From Neckera pumila (lineage: Eukaryota; Streptophyta; Bryopsida; Hypnales; Neckeraceae): 64,000 bases of DNA. Of the stretch, positions 9,440 through 21,584 are shown in pieces. Made by a program: the position numbers and the translations under genes. Each line of letters starts with the position of its first letter. The stretch's first letter is position 1. The stretch spans positions 46,563,022-46,627,021 of the forward strand of contig OZ018408.1 of NCBI GenBank assembly GCA_963969595.1, written 5' to 3'. The notes below the pieces were generated by a model. The model ran no database searches and had not been told where the DNA came from. It was given only the letters and a program-made list of their open reading frames with translations.

Positions 9440-11120
9440 AAAACCCTAAGGTGAGCAAATTCGGTCTCAAACCGCCCGACTCGTTCCCCCACTAAACCCG
9501 GCGCCAAACAACCCCTCGGAACACTACGAAACATTGGGCCGTGCATGACCATGGATTTGGCTAGGCTCTGATGGCATGGATCATGGGCCGCTGCATCAGG
9601 CCCGCCGCAAAACATTGGCGCTCCTACCCAATGTTAGGCCCATCCTCCCCAATTTTTTAAATCCTTCCTCAATTTTACATTACCTCCCCATTTTTTTCAG
9701 TCCCTCCCCATTCATTTTAATCCCTCCCCATTTTTTTTAATCCCTCCCCATTTTTTGTAATGCCTCCCCATTTTTTAGAAATCCCTCTCCATTTTTTTAA
9801 TGCCTCCCTATTTTTTTTAATCCCTCACCCTTTCTTGTAATCCCTCCCCATTTTTTGTAATCCCTAACTATTTTTTGTCATCCCTACCAGCCCTTTTTTT
9901 TGGGCAAAATGGAGCCATAAAGCACCGTTTCATAGTGAAAATCTTTTTTTCGCCAAAAAAGTTTCAACCCAATTTAAAATATGGATGAAATTGTCAAATT
10001 TGGATGTAAAAGTGTATGAATTTGATTGAAAAGTATTTTATGGTACAAAAGATGGATGTGCGAAGAAATAAAATGCTTCACCAAATTTTAAGTGATTGCC
10101 ATCCTGGCACTTTTTTAAAAACCCTAAAAAAAGGACTGATCCCTATCCATATTTTGTAATCCCTATCAATTTTTTTTATCTATATTTAGGTAGGTAAGCA
10201 CTCTGAACTAACCACAATCCTATGAATATTTCAAGAACTTAGTCATGGTTCCTCCCTCAACAATTTTTTGAATCCCTAGCTCCCCCATTTTTTAAATCCC
10301 TCCCCTTTTTTTTTAACCCTCCCCATTTTTTTTAATCCCTCCCATTTTCTTTAATCCTAGAGTGAGCAAATCCGGTCTCAAACCTGCATCCTCCTCCCCC
10401 CCCCTGACCCGACGCCAAAACCCTCGAAACACTGCGAAACACTGGGCATGGCATGGCTATAGATGTGGCTGGGCTGGATGGCATGGGTCATGGGCTGCTG
10501 CGTCAGGCCCGTTCACAAAACACTAGCGCCCTTGCCCGGTGTCAGGCTCATCTTCCCCAATTTGTTAAATCCCTCTCCAATTTTAAAATACCTCTCCTTT
10601 TTTTTTAATGCCTCTCCATTTTTTTTAATCCCTCTCCATTTCTTTTTAATCACTCTCCATTCCTTTTTAATCCCTCCCCATTTTTTTTAATGCCTCCCCA
10701 TTTTTTTTAATCCCTCCCCATTTGTTTTAATCCCTCCCCATTTGTTTTAATCCCTCCCCATTTGTTTTTAATCCCTTCCAATTTTTTTATCCCTCCCCAT
10801 TTTTTTTTAATCTCTCCCCATTTTTTTTCATCCCTCCCCATTTGTTTTAATCCTTCCCTATTTTTTTTTAATCCCTTCCCATTTTTTTCTTAATCTTCCC
10901 CATTTGTTTTTAATCCCTCCCCATTTTTTTTAATCCCTCCCCATTTTTAGCTTTCCCTCCACATTTGTTTTAATCCCTCCCCATTTGTTTTTAATCCCTT
11001 CCCATTTTTTTTATCCCTCCCCATTTTTTTTTAATCCCTTCCCATTTGTTTTAATGTCTCCCCATTTCTTTGAATTCCTCCCCATTTCTTTTTAATCCCT
11101 CCCCATTTTTTTTTAATCCT
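9440..11120. repeat. Right subterminal arrays of the 18-bp unit with three GC-rich blocks
   Basis: Copies of ttttttaatccctcccca fill 9650-9890, 10300-10350 and 10560-11120. They separate direct copies of a ~200-bp block (ggtctcaaaccgcccgac.. to ..tgcccggtgtcaggc) at ~9450-9650 and 10368-10560; a third copy follows at 11122-11300. One strand is almost entirely T/C. Confidence 0.85.
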
Positions 11121-11427
11121 AGAGTGAGCAAATCCGGTTTCAAACCGCCCAACCCGTTCTCCCCCCCTAAACCCAGCGCCAAAACCCTCTGAACACTGCG
11201 GAATGCTGGACATGGCATAGCCATGGATGTGGTTGGGCTAGATGGCATGGGTCATGGCCATCCGCAAAACACTGGCGCCCCTGCCCAATGTCAGGCCCCA
11301 GCAAAACAGGCTAGTCTATGGACAGCTCTCACCGCAAGGGTACCGGCCACCAACCCGACGCAGCAGTAAGACAGTGCGTCAGAACAATCAATAGCCGCAC
11401 TACAAGGGGTGAGAAATAGTGAACTCC
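11110..11427. repeat. Right terminal inverted repeat of the 5.8 kb unit
   Basis: Reverse complement of 5652-5965 with roughly four in five bases matching; the outer edge is aaatagtgaactcc. DNA beyond 11427 no longer matches the left flank. Confidence 0.8.
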
Positions 11428-11499
11428 ATTGACTTGGGAATTATTGAGTATGCGGTAGAGTTTTTCTATTTTCTAAATTTATATAACACGTGGGTCCTT

Positions 11500-12560
11500 A
11501 GCAACTGAAGTGGCAATGATCCAAAAATTACATAAAAATTATAAAAAAAATTGCGTTTGAAAATGGAGGCATTTGTGTGGGAGCAAAAGGGGGGCGACGA
11601 TACTTTTGTCCCCCCATTGTACAACATACAGGAAAAAAATAGTAAGTAGAAAGAAGTAGAAAATTATTCAAAACACTAAATTGTTAAGAATTTAATTATG
11701 GAATTGAAATATGTCAATCCCAATGATTGTAATGTTGTAATAAACAATGTACATCTAATTTTTTTATTTTTCTAAAACTATTGCAAATTGAGTTAAATAA
11801 AGGACTTCAAAGTTTATTTTAGAGTAGAAATTCTATAACTACCCGCAAACTAAAACTCTTCATAATTTTCATCTCATTAATCAAAGTGGAATAATTCAAA
11901 GCTTTCCACGTATATATAAATCTAGAAAACCAACTTCAAATTTTTATTTAAAAAATAGTAATTTTTTAAAAATTTGTTGAACTGCCCACCGAGCATTGAA
12001 AATCACATATCATACAATAATTTTTTAACCATGTAATCAAAAGTTACAAAAAATTGTTGGGCCTTAAAGCTACTCCTTGGACAAATGTTGTGTGAAAATT
12101 TCAAAGAAAAAAAATAAAAACTCCGCTTGTAGTGAATTGCCCAAAAGATATCGAAAATTGAGTTAGATGGAGGACTTCAAAGTTTATTTTTAGAGTAGAG
12201 AATCCATAATTGCTTGCAAACTAAAAATCTTTGTAACTTTTGACTCATTGACCAAAATGGGATGATTCAAAGCTTTCCACATATATATAACTCTAGAAAA
12301 ACGAATTTCATATTTTTATTTTTGAAAAAAGCATTTTTTTCTTATCTGCTCGGATTGCACAATTATCAAAAAGTAACATATTTGGCCATAACTTTTGACT
12401 CACATTTCCAAATGTGATGAAATTCAGTGCATATGAAAGATATTCCTTGTCTCCACCTTTTATTAAAATTTGGACCAAAAATATTAAAATCTCCACTCAC
12501 CTGTACCTGCCCAAAAATTTTATATAGCCAAAAAATGCATGTTGGTTCTTTAGAAGTTAA
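11500..12560. mobile_element. TTAA-family element, reversed copy with one clear end at 12560
   Basis: The complement of the right edge reads TTAACTTCTAAAGAACCAAC then atgca..ggcaggta, closely matching the left end of the copy at 49396. Internally 11795-11985 and 12160-12350 are diverged direct repeats (aggacttcaaagtttattt, caaagctttccac). The far end was not found and may have been lost at the 5.8 kb unit. The duplicated permease segment at 20101 keeps the same flank (ttaatcctatcctc) without the element. Confidence 0.55.
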
Positions 12561-12667
12561 CCCTATCCTCAACTTAATATCCACAATAAAATTGTACAAT
12601 TTTGAATTTACAGAGATTGTGATACAATTGTAGCACATAACTTGATTTTTTTGGTACTTCTTATCTA

Positions 12668-15600
12668 TCATTTTGGTTTGGGTGGACATTGAAAGCAACT
12701 ATCAAAAAAACCAAAAGTGTGAACTTTCTGCACTACAATCTTTATGGCCCCCCATGTCCCGAAGCCAACTCCAATGACAAGCGTAAAAAGGATAATAACA
12801 ACATTCACGAGCATTATAATTGACCATGTAGGTAGGAACCATGGCGGCTAAACAAGCAAGCTCTGCATATAGAACACAAGCAATTTGTTTCTAAGTTTTT
12901 GAATAAGTGAACATGGTAAATGTATACTTAGTCCTATCTCGACATCAATATAAGGTTTGTTAAAAGAATGATATCAAATAGCGGGAGCATGAATGTACAA
13001 TTCACACCGTGTAAAAATATAAATTTTGAATATGAAATGAAAATAAAACAAACTAAACCACTTTCACACTAATATATTGTACGTCACTAACTGTAAAAGT
13101 GATCAATAATATGACCAAACAAAATGTAAAGTACAAAATATATACATAAATTTTTGCATCTACAATTTGTAATGACTTTGAATTTTTTGTGATTGTTGCA
13201 CAAGATAAAATTATAAACTCTATGAAGCAGATTCTACCATTTTTAGCTATCAAGGGCAACATTTCATGCCAAATGTTTATTTAAAGTTGGAAAATCAAGT
13301 TTGATAGATGCTAAAAATAGTAGTATTCCTTCAAAATTTGTATTTGTTCCATACTAAAAAAAAATGAAATTACTTTTAGGAATATTTTTTGTCAACTCTG
13401 ATTTGCCGTGTATGGTATTTGACTCAACCCATAACTTTAACTATACCCTAGAACAAAGTATTTTATTAGGGGAGCATAAGCTTACCTCATGAACAGACTT
13501 CGTCCGGTAGGTGTAAAGGAAGGCAACTAGAGGTATGAGAAACATGACTATTGCCACCCCTAATGACCCCAAAATTGAAATAATTGGTCCAAAAAAGGGC
13601 ACAGCCAATGCAAAAAACCACAAGATTGCTACCACCGGAATGCGAACCAAGATTCGGAGAAAGAACCTCCGTGTGTGCACCTCAACCGCCTTCTCACATA
13701 GAAGGAATATTGGGTGTGTGAAGATAACAAAACTCATGCCCTACATATGTTCACAAAACAAGGTCAATACAAAACAAAAATGATACTTCCAATAATAAAA
13801 AACTAAAAATAATAGATAAAGTTTGGTAGTATCATTCCTATATAAAGTAGTGACATCCAAAAGCAACATGTGCGTAAAAGTGGCACTTAATTTGATATTC
13901 ACTTTGTTTAAACTTAGAAAATCAATATGTACTTATATTTGAAGAAACAATTTTAGAACACCTGGTACCAAAAAAAATATGACCTTTCATAACTTTTGCA
14001 TATGTTTAATCCAAAATGATGAGTTTTTTAGTGCATGGAAAACCCCTATCATTTGCCAACCCAAATATATATCACGTATCAACAATTTAATAATAAAAAG
14101 AGGTGATATTAGATATTTGGAATTGACTTACTTGGTGCACGACCAAGGATGCAATTGCCAAAGTTTGCCACCCACTTTTGGGAAGAACCGCAAAGGCATT
14201 GGAATTCGTCAACAACATATTACCAGCTGACCAATACACGGAAATTGACGCCGAGAGGGTCACAAGAAGTGAATACGCTAAAACTGCAATACAAACATAC
14301 TTGTATGCTGATGGCCGCTTCATTTTCTCCAAAATTTCTCTATCATCAACCAAACATATTCCACATGAAATCTTGGATACCAATATTTCTAATGGGTTTA
14401 CAATGAGCAACTAATTTGGAATAGAAATTACTCTAATTATGTTAGTATTGTGCACACGTAGAAATTGGCGGGAAGGTATGTACACCCAAATTACAACACC
14501 TACATTTGAACCAACAAACGTCACTTTTTTTCAAATATACCTTCTGTTACAAAATAAATTTGTAGTTTCTAGTAGGAAATTGTGGAAGTACCATGGATTA
14601 AATTTGAGACAAAGGGAATATTGATTACACAATATGTACACAATCAAAGCAAAAACGTCTATGAAAGCCTATTGTTGGTGCACTGACTTTACTTGTAACG
14701 AAACGTTTTTTTCCTAATAATAACTTTTTGACACACAGAAGTTCAAAGATATAGGAACTGCGCTTTTGAGTACATAGATGGTGAGCTGGCTAGATGAAAT
14801 CAAGGGATCCGACCTTGAACCTGCAAAAATTTCTTTAAAAGTACACCATGTACAGAATCGTTGAATGTTTTAGGTTTTAGGGTTTAAGGTTGCTGTTAGT
14901 ATTAATGTACCTGAAGAATGTAATTCTTTGGCCGGACTTTGCCTTGCACTTCGAGTCGAGATTTGAACTCCAAATAGAGCCAAACCAGAAGATAGATAAT
15001 CCAGGCTCCCAGGATTCCGTAGAAGAAGAAAGCCGGAATCCCCCACGCAAGTCCCGTTTGTGAAAACGAGTAGGGTATGGTGAGAAGCGAAAAAACAATC
15101 TGAAATTTAATTTGGCATCGTCGAGCAAACATTGACCATCAATTGATGGCAGTAGTTCCAAATATTGCATCCTAAACTTTGAGTTGCATTGAATTGGAAT
15201 CCTCCTTTAATTAGTTGCCAATAAGATTTACTAAGAAAAAATTATGTGTAAGAACAAGCGTTCTAGTCATTCACTTGCATACCACTTGGAGATCTTTGCA
15301 AGTCACACAAGCGAGACTACAAAATTGTACCTACAGCTAGCCTACTGTACATCCTCAGATTTATCTCTTCCTGGAATGGAATGAATTGATCAGGAGGTAC
15401 ACAAGTGAGACTACAAACTTGGGCCTCCAGTCACTTGAGATTAGTCTCTTCTTGGAATGGATTGATAACGAGTCGTTAACACTCAACTAATGAGATGTTA
15501 GCAAACTTGAAAGTGTTTCCTAAATTTGCTCCGACAAGCGTACTTGTCATTGACTTGCATACCTCGGAGCTTTGCATGCAAGTCATACTTGTAAGCGATC

Positions 15601-16490
15601 GACTGGAATTGCGACGACTACAGCCTACAAACTCAGGTGGATCTCTTCTTGGAATGGATTGATCAGGAGCTAGGCACACAAGCGAGACTACATAGTTGAG
15701 GGCTCCAACAGACCAAAACCTCAGATTTCTCTCTTCCTTGCTTGGATTGATCAGGAGGCTTTTCCACTTCCCTTGTGAGATTTAAGCAAAAAAAAAAGAG
15801 AAATGAAAATGCTTCCTGAACTTTGCTCCCACAGGCGTAGCACAAGGATGGCGAATTTCATTAAAATGGCGGCATTCCTGAACTTTGGCACAGTTACAGT
15901 TCAGAACGGCCGTTCTGAAATCTATACCCGTCCTAGATGGTCAAAATGGCACACCGTCAAAATGGCACACGGAATACCGCCATTTTAACGAAATTCCCCA
16001 TAAGGGGAGTTTGAAGTATTTACCATCACGCGCGGTAATGAAACAGAACAGATGGATTACTACTTGGTAGGTGACCAGTAATGGTTCAATTGTGAACTCC
16101 GTTTCATTTCCTGCCTGATGGTACACTCTTACTACTCCCTTGAATGTGTTGTAACTCTAGTGACTTGCAACTCAATCTAGCTTAGAGATCTTTGTAAAGC
16201 ATGCAGGACACAGAAAGTGGGTGGAAAATATGCTTCCAAATACGTACCTGCCCAGCAGCAGCAACAAGCCACGCATCCCACACTGTATTGCTCGTACTAA
16301 ACCCCGACCACCACACGCTACTCTTGAGCACGCCATTCCCCACTGTGTGGCCGTCTCCATTTGCAACTGCACCATTCGAATTCACTCCTCCAGGCCAGGT
16401 GCACCCACAGCAGCAGCCTCTGCGGTCACACCCGAGTCTCCCATTGTCCCCATCGATCGAGTTCCATCTAATAAACCCCAAATTCATCAA
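12668..16490 (-). pseudogene. AUX1/LAX-type auxin influx carrier gene lacking its central exons
   Basis: AUX/LAX proteins are plasma-membrane amino-acid/auxin permeases with about 11 membrane segments. Exons, in transcript order: 16248..16490 (ends WDAWLVAAAGQ), 14911..15099 (TIPYSFSQTGLAWG; LEFKSRLEVQGKV), 14132..14339 (SVYWSAGNMLL; SNAFAVLPKS; VVHQ), 13486..13740 (FALAVPFFGPI; TYRTK) and 12668..12847 (PPWFLPTW; VIGVGFGTWG; CFQCPPKPK then stop). Junctions have GT..AG ends; those between the last three exons are phase 0 and align with LAX exon borders (Q|VAQVLLTLPYSF-type). About 150 residues (membrane segments 3-7) that should lie between 14340 and 14910 are missing; only a short FKV remnant follows an acceptor near 14822. 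The product would not be a complete carrier, so a decayed or deleted gene is likely. A different amino-acid permease is possible, but the last exon is very LAX-like. Confidence 0.75.
16248..16490 (-). other. First exon of the AUX/LAX-like gene
   Basis: Runs from the ATG pair at 16490 to donor CAG|GTACGTA at 16248/16247; 81 codons. The last residues (SSVWWSGFSTSNTVWDAW, AAAGQ) occupy the place of the conserved LAX SxYDAWFSCASNQ block; the Cys/Gly-rich part before it is unusual. It joins in phase 0 to IVFSLLTIPYSFSQ. Confidence 0.6.
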
Positions 16491-18993
16491 TCACACACAA
16501 GAGCGAAACTTAAGATCTCGAGATCGAATCCTTCCATATACAACAACCTTCTTGTTCTGAAACTAGCTAGAATCGAAGTCTACCCGGCCCTATCCAATAC
16601 TTGAAAGTTTTTGAAAGCTGTACCCTGGCTTCCTTGTAGAGAAAACTGCAGCTCGATCACAACAATCCTACTAATGTGCTCACTCTTTCTTGTAACTAGA
16701 TATACACTCCGGAGCTAGCCTGCTAGCTATTGCATTACGTACAGTGTGCTTGGATATGGTCAGAATTTATGCATCCAAGTGATTACATACCAATGTTTCC
16801 TTTGGTGTGCACGACAGACTCTGGGCGCCCAGATTGAGGTGGCTAGTTCGCAATGCAAGCTAAGCTAAGCTAAGCTAAGCTTGAACTAACTTAGTCCTAG
16901 CTCGAGTGATGTGTGATGAGATCATGAGAGTCCAAGTGGTAGTGTGAAAATCGTTGGCTGAGTTCGACTACTCACTACTGTAGCTTTTGGGGTGCACTCA
17001 ATGTATGTTTCTTTTTGTTGCAAAGTGGCTTTTAAGCTTACATGTGGCTCTAACTTCCTGGCCTCCGCATGGAGCTTGTGGGAAAATGATTTCTTTCTTT
17101 GTTTTTGAAACACATGGACCAATTCCATTGCAAAAGGGAACCAGGACAGCAAACGTGGGAAACCGTTTTCACGCGCGCAGTGGAGAAAGCATATTACTTT
17201 TATAAGTAGAAAGGGTATTCATTGTTGTTAAGGCGTCTGCTTTGTGTTGGTGGTCTGTCATCCAAGGTCTCCCTGGCCCTTGAATGGGCAATATGGCTTG
17301 GGCTTAATTGGTTGTATTTCTTTCTTTGCAATGATTATCTCTTCATTTGCCCACACACACACACAAAAAGGGGTTATAGGAAAAGGTACTTTGAAATGAC
17401 AAGGTGGAAATCATCATCATCGGCCTAAAGATCATTGTGAATGAAGAGTTTGTTGGGTAGTAGTAGATCATTTAATCATGAGTAGCAAGGGGAGTCCTTT
17501 ACACAAGCCTAGCTCTTTTTAAAAAGTTGACTTTGTGTAGAGGAAGCCAAGCTAAGCTGATTGTAAGAAACACCTAACTATTTTCTATCACACGTTTCTA
17601 GCTGCTTTGTTTTTTGGCCATAACTTTTGCTTTTTTGCCCACCTCAAAAAGGACAAATCCAAGGATATTAAAGAGAAGACAAGTGTCCCATTTTTGTTTT
17701 TCTTACAAACACTACTCTCATTTTTAGTGACCACCATGCATTGCAAGCAAGCCCACCTTGAATTGAAAAATGCTCAAAATGTTGTGAAACTTTACACGAG
17801 CATTTTCAACTCTCTTATCTTTCTCTCAGTACAAAAAGGTCATCATTTCAAAATATTCTTACTAAAATGTATGCCACATTTAACTACTTTTGGACTTTTG
17901 AAAGTCCAAAATTAATAACGATCTTCAACAGAAAAAAAATTGATCATCAAGAGAAAGTGCAAACATCAGGAGATCTATCCAAAACATCCAGAGATCTGTA
18001 TAGATATTGAGAGATCTGTACAAACATCTTGGGATCCCATGATGTTTTGTCCAGAATTCATTGAATAGTCTAAAAGTAGTTAAATATGACATATATGCTC
18101 CTTCAAAGTGCGTTGCCCTACTTTTTCGTTGGCCCAAATATAACTTCAAACTTAAATATTTCCTAAATCGTGCAATCAAATAATCTAAATTTTTGAGGTG
18201 CTCACTCTCAATGTAAACTTCAAGATCCTATGGTTGCATTTTATTTGTCCTCAAGACAAAATGAGCAAACAAATTGCTCAAATTCTTGGTAGTTTTGGCC
18301 CATTAAGGGTTAATTTGAAGATCTAATATCATTTAACTCATTAGAATTAGTATAAATTTCTGAAAATAATGCGTTGCAATATGAGCAAGAACGTATCAAG
18401 AAAAAAAAACACTTCAGGGATTAATTTTGTAGCCAATGTAAATTAAAAATATGTTCTTCTAAGATCCTGCAATTGATTCTAAGGAACCAAGACAAGTTAG
18501 ACTTATCATACAAACTAGGGATCAATGTTTGGGATATTTTTTTGAGTTTTTTAAGCTATTCTTCTTTATTTTCTATATTGAACCAATTTTCAAGTACCAA
18601 GGCAATGATATTCTGCAATTTTTTCCTCTAAACAAAAATTTTGTAGATTTTTTCATTGGTTCTTTGCCAATGTTTTCAAATTGCAATTGGATTTTTTTCC
18701 TGATTCCACTAGATAACTTTGAACTAGCCACGGTTTATTCACAAATCATGCTGAACATATGAAAACTCAAAAGACTAAATTCAGAATGAATTTTCTCAAA
18801 AAGTATACCTTGCATTGACAAAAGGCACATTTTCTATGAATATCACTAACTTTGAAAATACATTGTTGCTTGAACAGTGAGAGAGTGTTATAATATACTA
18901 CAATTCACTACAATATATTGAATGTACCCTGAATGTCTATTCTATAATTTTGAGTACATTTACCCCCCATCCCACTTCCTCAAAAAGATTAAT
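16491..18993. other. Upstream side of the AUX/LAX-like gene and AT-rich spacer
   Basis: No gene recognised. 16855-16882 is a short AAGCT microsatellite. 17349-17365 is an AC-rich run. No convincing promoter motif could be fixed. Confidence 0.4.
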
Positions 18994-19531
18994 TTAACCC
19001 CTAAAGGACCAAGGCCTTTTTTCTACAGAAAGACACTCAAAACTGCAATTTCTACAGCAAAGAGTAAAAAAATTTTAAATTGTTTTTTTTTTTGAACATT
19101 TAGCTGTAGGATCTTACATCTAACTAATATAACAATGTGTGGAAAAAAAATTTCAAAAAAACTTAATTTTCATACTTAAGAAAATTATTAAGTAGAAGTA
19201 GATATAAGATAGAAAGAAAATCTAAATTATTAATATCTCTAAGATGGAATTAAAATGCACTAATTCCAATAGTGAGATTGTTCTAGCAAGCAAACTGAAC
19301 CATGTGGAACCTTTTTTTTTGAAAAAATGTAAAAATTGCATTTAAAAATGAATCCTGCAAGTTATTTTTCTAGAAGATGCTTTAGTTGCCCCCAAAATAT
19401 CCATAAGAAGCTAGTCCATTTTTCTATCTTCAAAAACAATTAGAAAAAAATCAAAACAAAAATTTAGCCCATAGGTACCTGTCCAAAATCCCTATTGTCT
19501 CTCAAAGGGACAATGTTTTTTTAGGGATTAA
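18994..19531. mobile_element. TTAA-bounded element, copy 2 (538 bp)
   Basis: Left end TTAACCCCTAAAGGACCAAG; the right end reversed begins TTAATCCCTAAA. Just inside the right end is a small hairpin (attgtctctcaaagggacaat) and the motif ggtacctgtcc, both also seen, reversed, at the left end of copy 3 at 39159. Confidence 0.6.
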
Positions 19532-19660
19532 ATTGAATTCATTTCATTTCATTACCACCACCCCACCCCAATCCTATTCGTAATTTTGTGTGGTATTTTG
19601 TGTGGCATTTAATATGGGATACTTAACCAAAACCATATCCGTATCTGTATTTCAGCTATG

Positions 19661-19868
19661 TATCCATATCCCAAGTTTGTATTTGCAGTCTATACTCTAT
19701 ATTTGTATCTATACAAATATAACATCTCTAATCTATATCCGTGTCCGTATCCGTACCACTATAATATCCATATCCCAAGTTTGTATTTGCAGTCTATACT
19801 CTATATTTGTATCTATACAAATATAACATCTCTAATCTATATCCGTGTCCGTATCCGTACCACTATAA
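19661..19868. repeat. Exact tandem duplication of a 104-bp unit
   Basis: tatccatatcccaagtttgt starts at 19661 and again at 19765; both units run without visible change to gtaccactataa. The surrounding 19620-19940 is built from short tatccgta-type steps. Confidence 0.88.
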
Positions 19869-20100
19869 TATCCTTACTCTATATCCGTACTAGTACATTA
19901 TCTCTAATTTGTACCCGTATCTCATATCCCATACCGTAATCCAAGTTGGTTTTTGAAGATCAACGACATTGGAGGGGGGGGGGATAAACAAAGATCAATG
20001 GCCCTAGATTTTACAAAACTAAGAGGGCGTGGTTAATTGGAAAACTAGAAGGGTTTGCCCCTTTCTGGTACTTTGTGACATTATATTATATTCATCATTA

Positions 20101-21353
20101 ATCCTATCCTCAACTTAATATCCACAATAAAATTGTATTATTTTTCATTTCTAATTTACAAGGATAGTGATACAATTGTAGCATAGCTTGATTTTTTGTG
20201 TATTTATTATCTATCATTTTGGTTTGGGTGGATATTGAAAGCAACTATCAAAAAAATCCAAAAGTGTGAATTTCTTGTACTATATTGCTTATCGTCCCCC
20301 ATGTCCAAGAGCTGACTCCAATGATGAGCGCAAAAAGGATAATAACAACACACGAGAAGCATGAGTAACCAAGTGGGTAGAAACCATGTCGGTTGAACAA
20401 GAGAATTTTGCATGTGGAAGGAACACAAGCAATTTGTTTCTAAGTATATGAAAAAGTGAACGCAGTTCATGCATACTTAGTCCTATCTTGACATCAAAAT
20501 AAGGTGTGCAAAAAAGAATGATATCAAATAGGGAGTATGAAAATATTATTCATAATGTGTGAAAATATGAATATTGAATATGAAATGAAATAGAAAAACT
20601 GGACCACTTTTACACTAATATATCATACCTTGCCAATTGTAAAAATGATAATTAATATGACCAAACAAAACGCAAAGTACAAAATATGTGCATAAATTTT
20701 GCATCTATAATTTGTGATGACTTTACATTTGTCATGATCATTGCACAAGATTAAATTGTAAACTCAATCAAGTGGATTCTATCATACTTGGCTATCCAAG
20801 CTAGCACTTCATGCCGAATGTTTTTTTAAAGTTGAAAAATTAAGTTTGGCAGATGCTAAAAAATAGTACCATTCTTTCAAATTTTGTCTTTTCTCTATAC
20901 AAATTGAAAAGATGAAACTTTTAAACTACAATTCTTATATGAATTTTTTTCAGAATTATTTTTTGTTGATCCTAATTGCTGTAAATGGTAATTGATTCAA
21001 CCCATAACTTTAATTATACCCTAGAATAAAGTATTTTATTAGGGGAGCATGAGCTTACCTCACAAGCAGACTTCGTCCGGTAGGTGTAAAGGAAGGCAAT
21101 TGGTGGTATGAGAAACATGATTATTGCCACCCCTAATGACCCCAAAATCAAATTAATTGGTCGAAAAAAGGGCATAGCCAACACAAAAAACCACAAGATT
21201 GCTACCACTAGAATGCAAACCAAGACTTGGAAAAAGAACCTCTGTGTGTGCACCCCAACCACCTTCTCACATACAAAGAATATTGGGTGTGTAAAGATAA
21301 CAAAACTCATGCCCTACATATGTCACAAAGCAAGGTCAATACAAAACAAAAAT
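20101..21353 (-). pseudogene. Partial, frameshifted copy of the AUX/LAX-like 3' half
   Basis: Parallel duplicate of 12561-13783. It keeps the exon at 21059..21313 with an open frame (FVIFTHPIFF; YTYRTKSACE, then donor) and the last exon at ~20210-20390 (PTWFLPTW; IIGVSSWTWG). The last exon lost two bases in the run of Val/Ile codons relative to the other copy, and gained one base before CFQC, giving stops. The key Gly-Phe-Gly motif is changed to Ser-Ser-Trp. Upstream exons are absent: homology stops at about 21353. Not expected to make a carrier. Confidence 0.82.
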
Positions 21354-21420
21354 GTGCTATGCAATTCTTCATAATGTTCTCCTTGGCTCATCCCATGAGG
21401 AGGTTGAGCGTCTTCTGCAG

Positions 21421-21584
21421 CTTTTGCATACGAAGGGCTTGAGCGGCGAATTGTTCATGAAGAACCAGAATTGCCCAATGAAGCCAAGCCTCTTAGGATA
21501 GCTATTACCTTGAACATTGCCAAGCTCCGCAATCTTGAAGTCTTTTTGGCGCTCCAGTGGAACATCACTCTTTGACATGTTCAG
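21421..21584 (+). pseudogene. Decayed single exon, family unknown
   Basis: Acceptor gcgtcttctgcAG ends at 21420 and donor CAG|GTGATA begins at 21585. Between them the frame reads FAYEGLERRIVHEEPELPNE, then KPLRIAITLNIAKLRNLEVF and FLALQWN, with one in-frame TGA near the end. The helix-rich, Leu/Arg-spaced pattern suggests an alpha-helical protein. I do not recognise it. It sits immediately next to the end of the duplicated permease segment. Confidence 0.4.

Larger units (their letters stand above)
5652..11427. mobile_element. ~5.8 kb transposon-like unit with long terminal inverted repeats and subterminal arrays
   Basis: Left end agttcactatttatcaccc and right end (reversed) agttcactatttctcaccc begin inverted arms that match for about 320 bp (5652-5965 against 11110-11427), including gtgcggctattga, ggtggccggtacc, gcaggggcgcca and gaccggatttgctcactct. 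Inside the arms lie blocks of an 18-bp unit, ggggagggattaaaaaa on the left and its complement on the right. The GC-richer centre (6658-9400) has exon-like coding segments and a zinc-finger ORF. ATTG occurs at both edges as a weak target-duplication candidate. The superfamily is not recognised; Mutator-like, KDZ or a foldback composite are all possible. Confidence 0.7.

Noticed and set aside
10463..10690. Phe/Leu-rich open frame in the T-rich array
   Set aside because: Direct translation of the 18-bp repeat unit.
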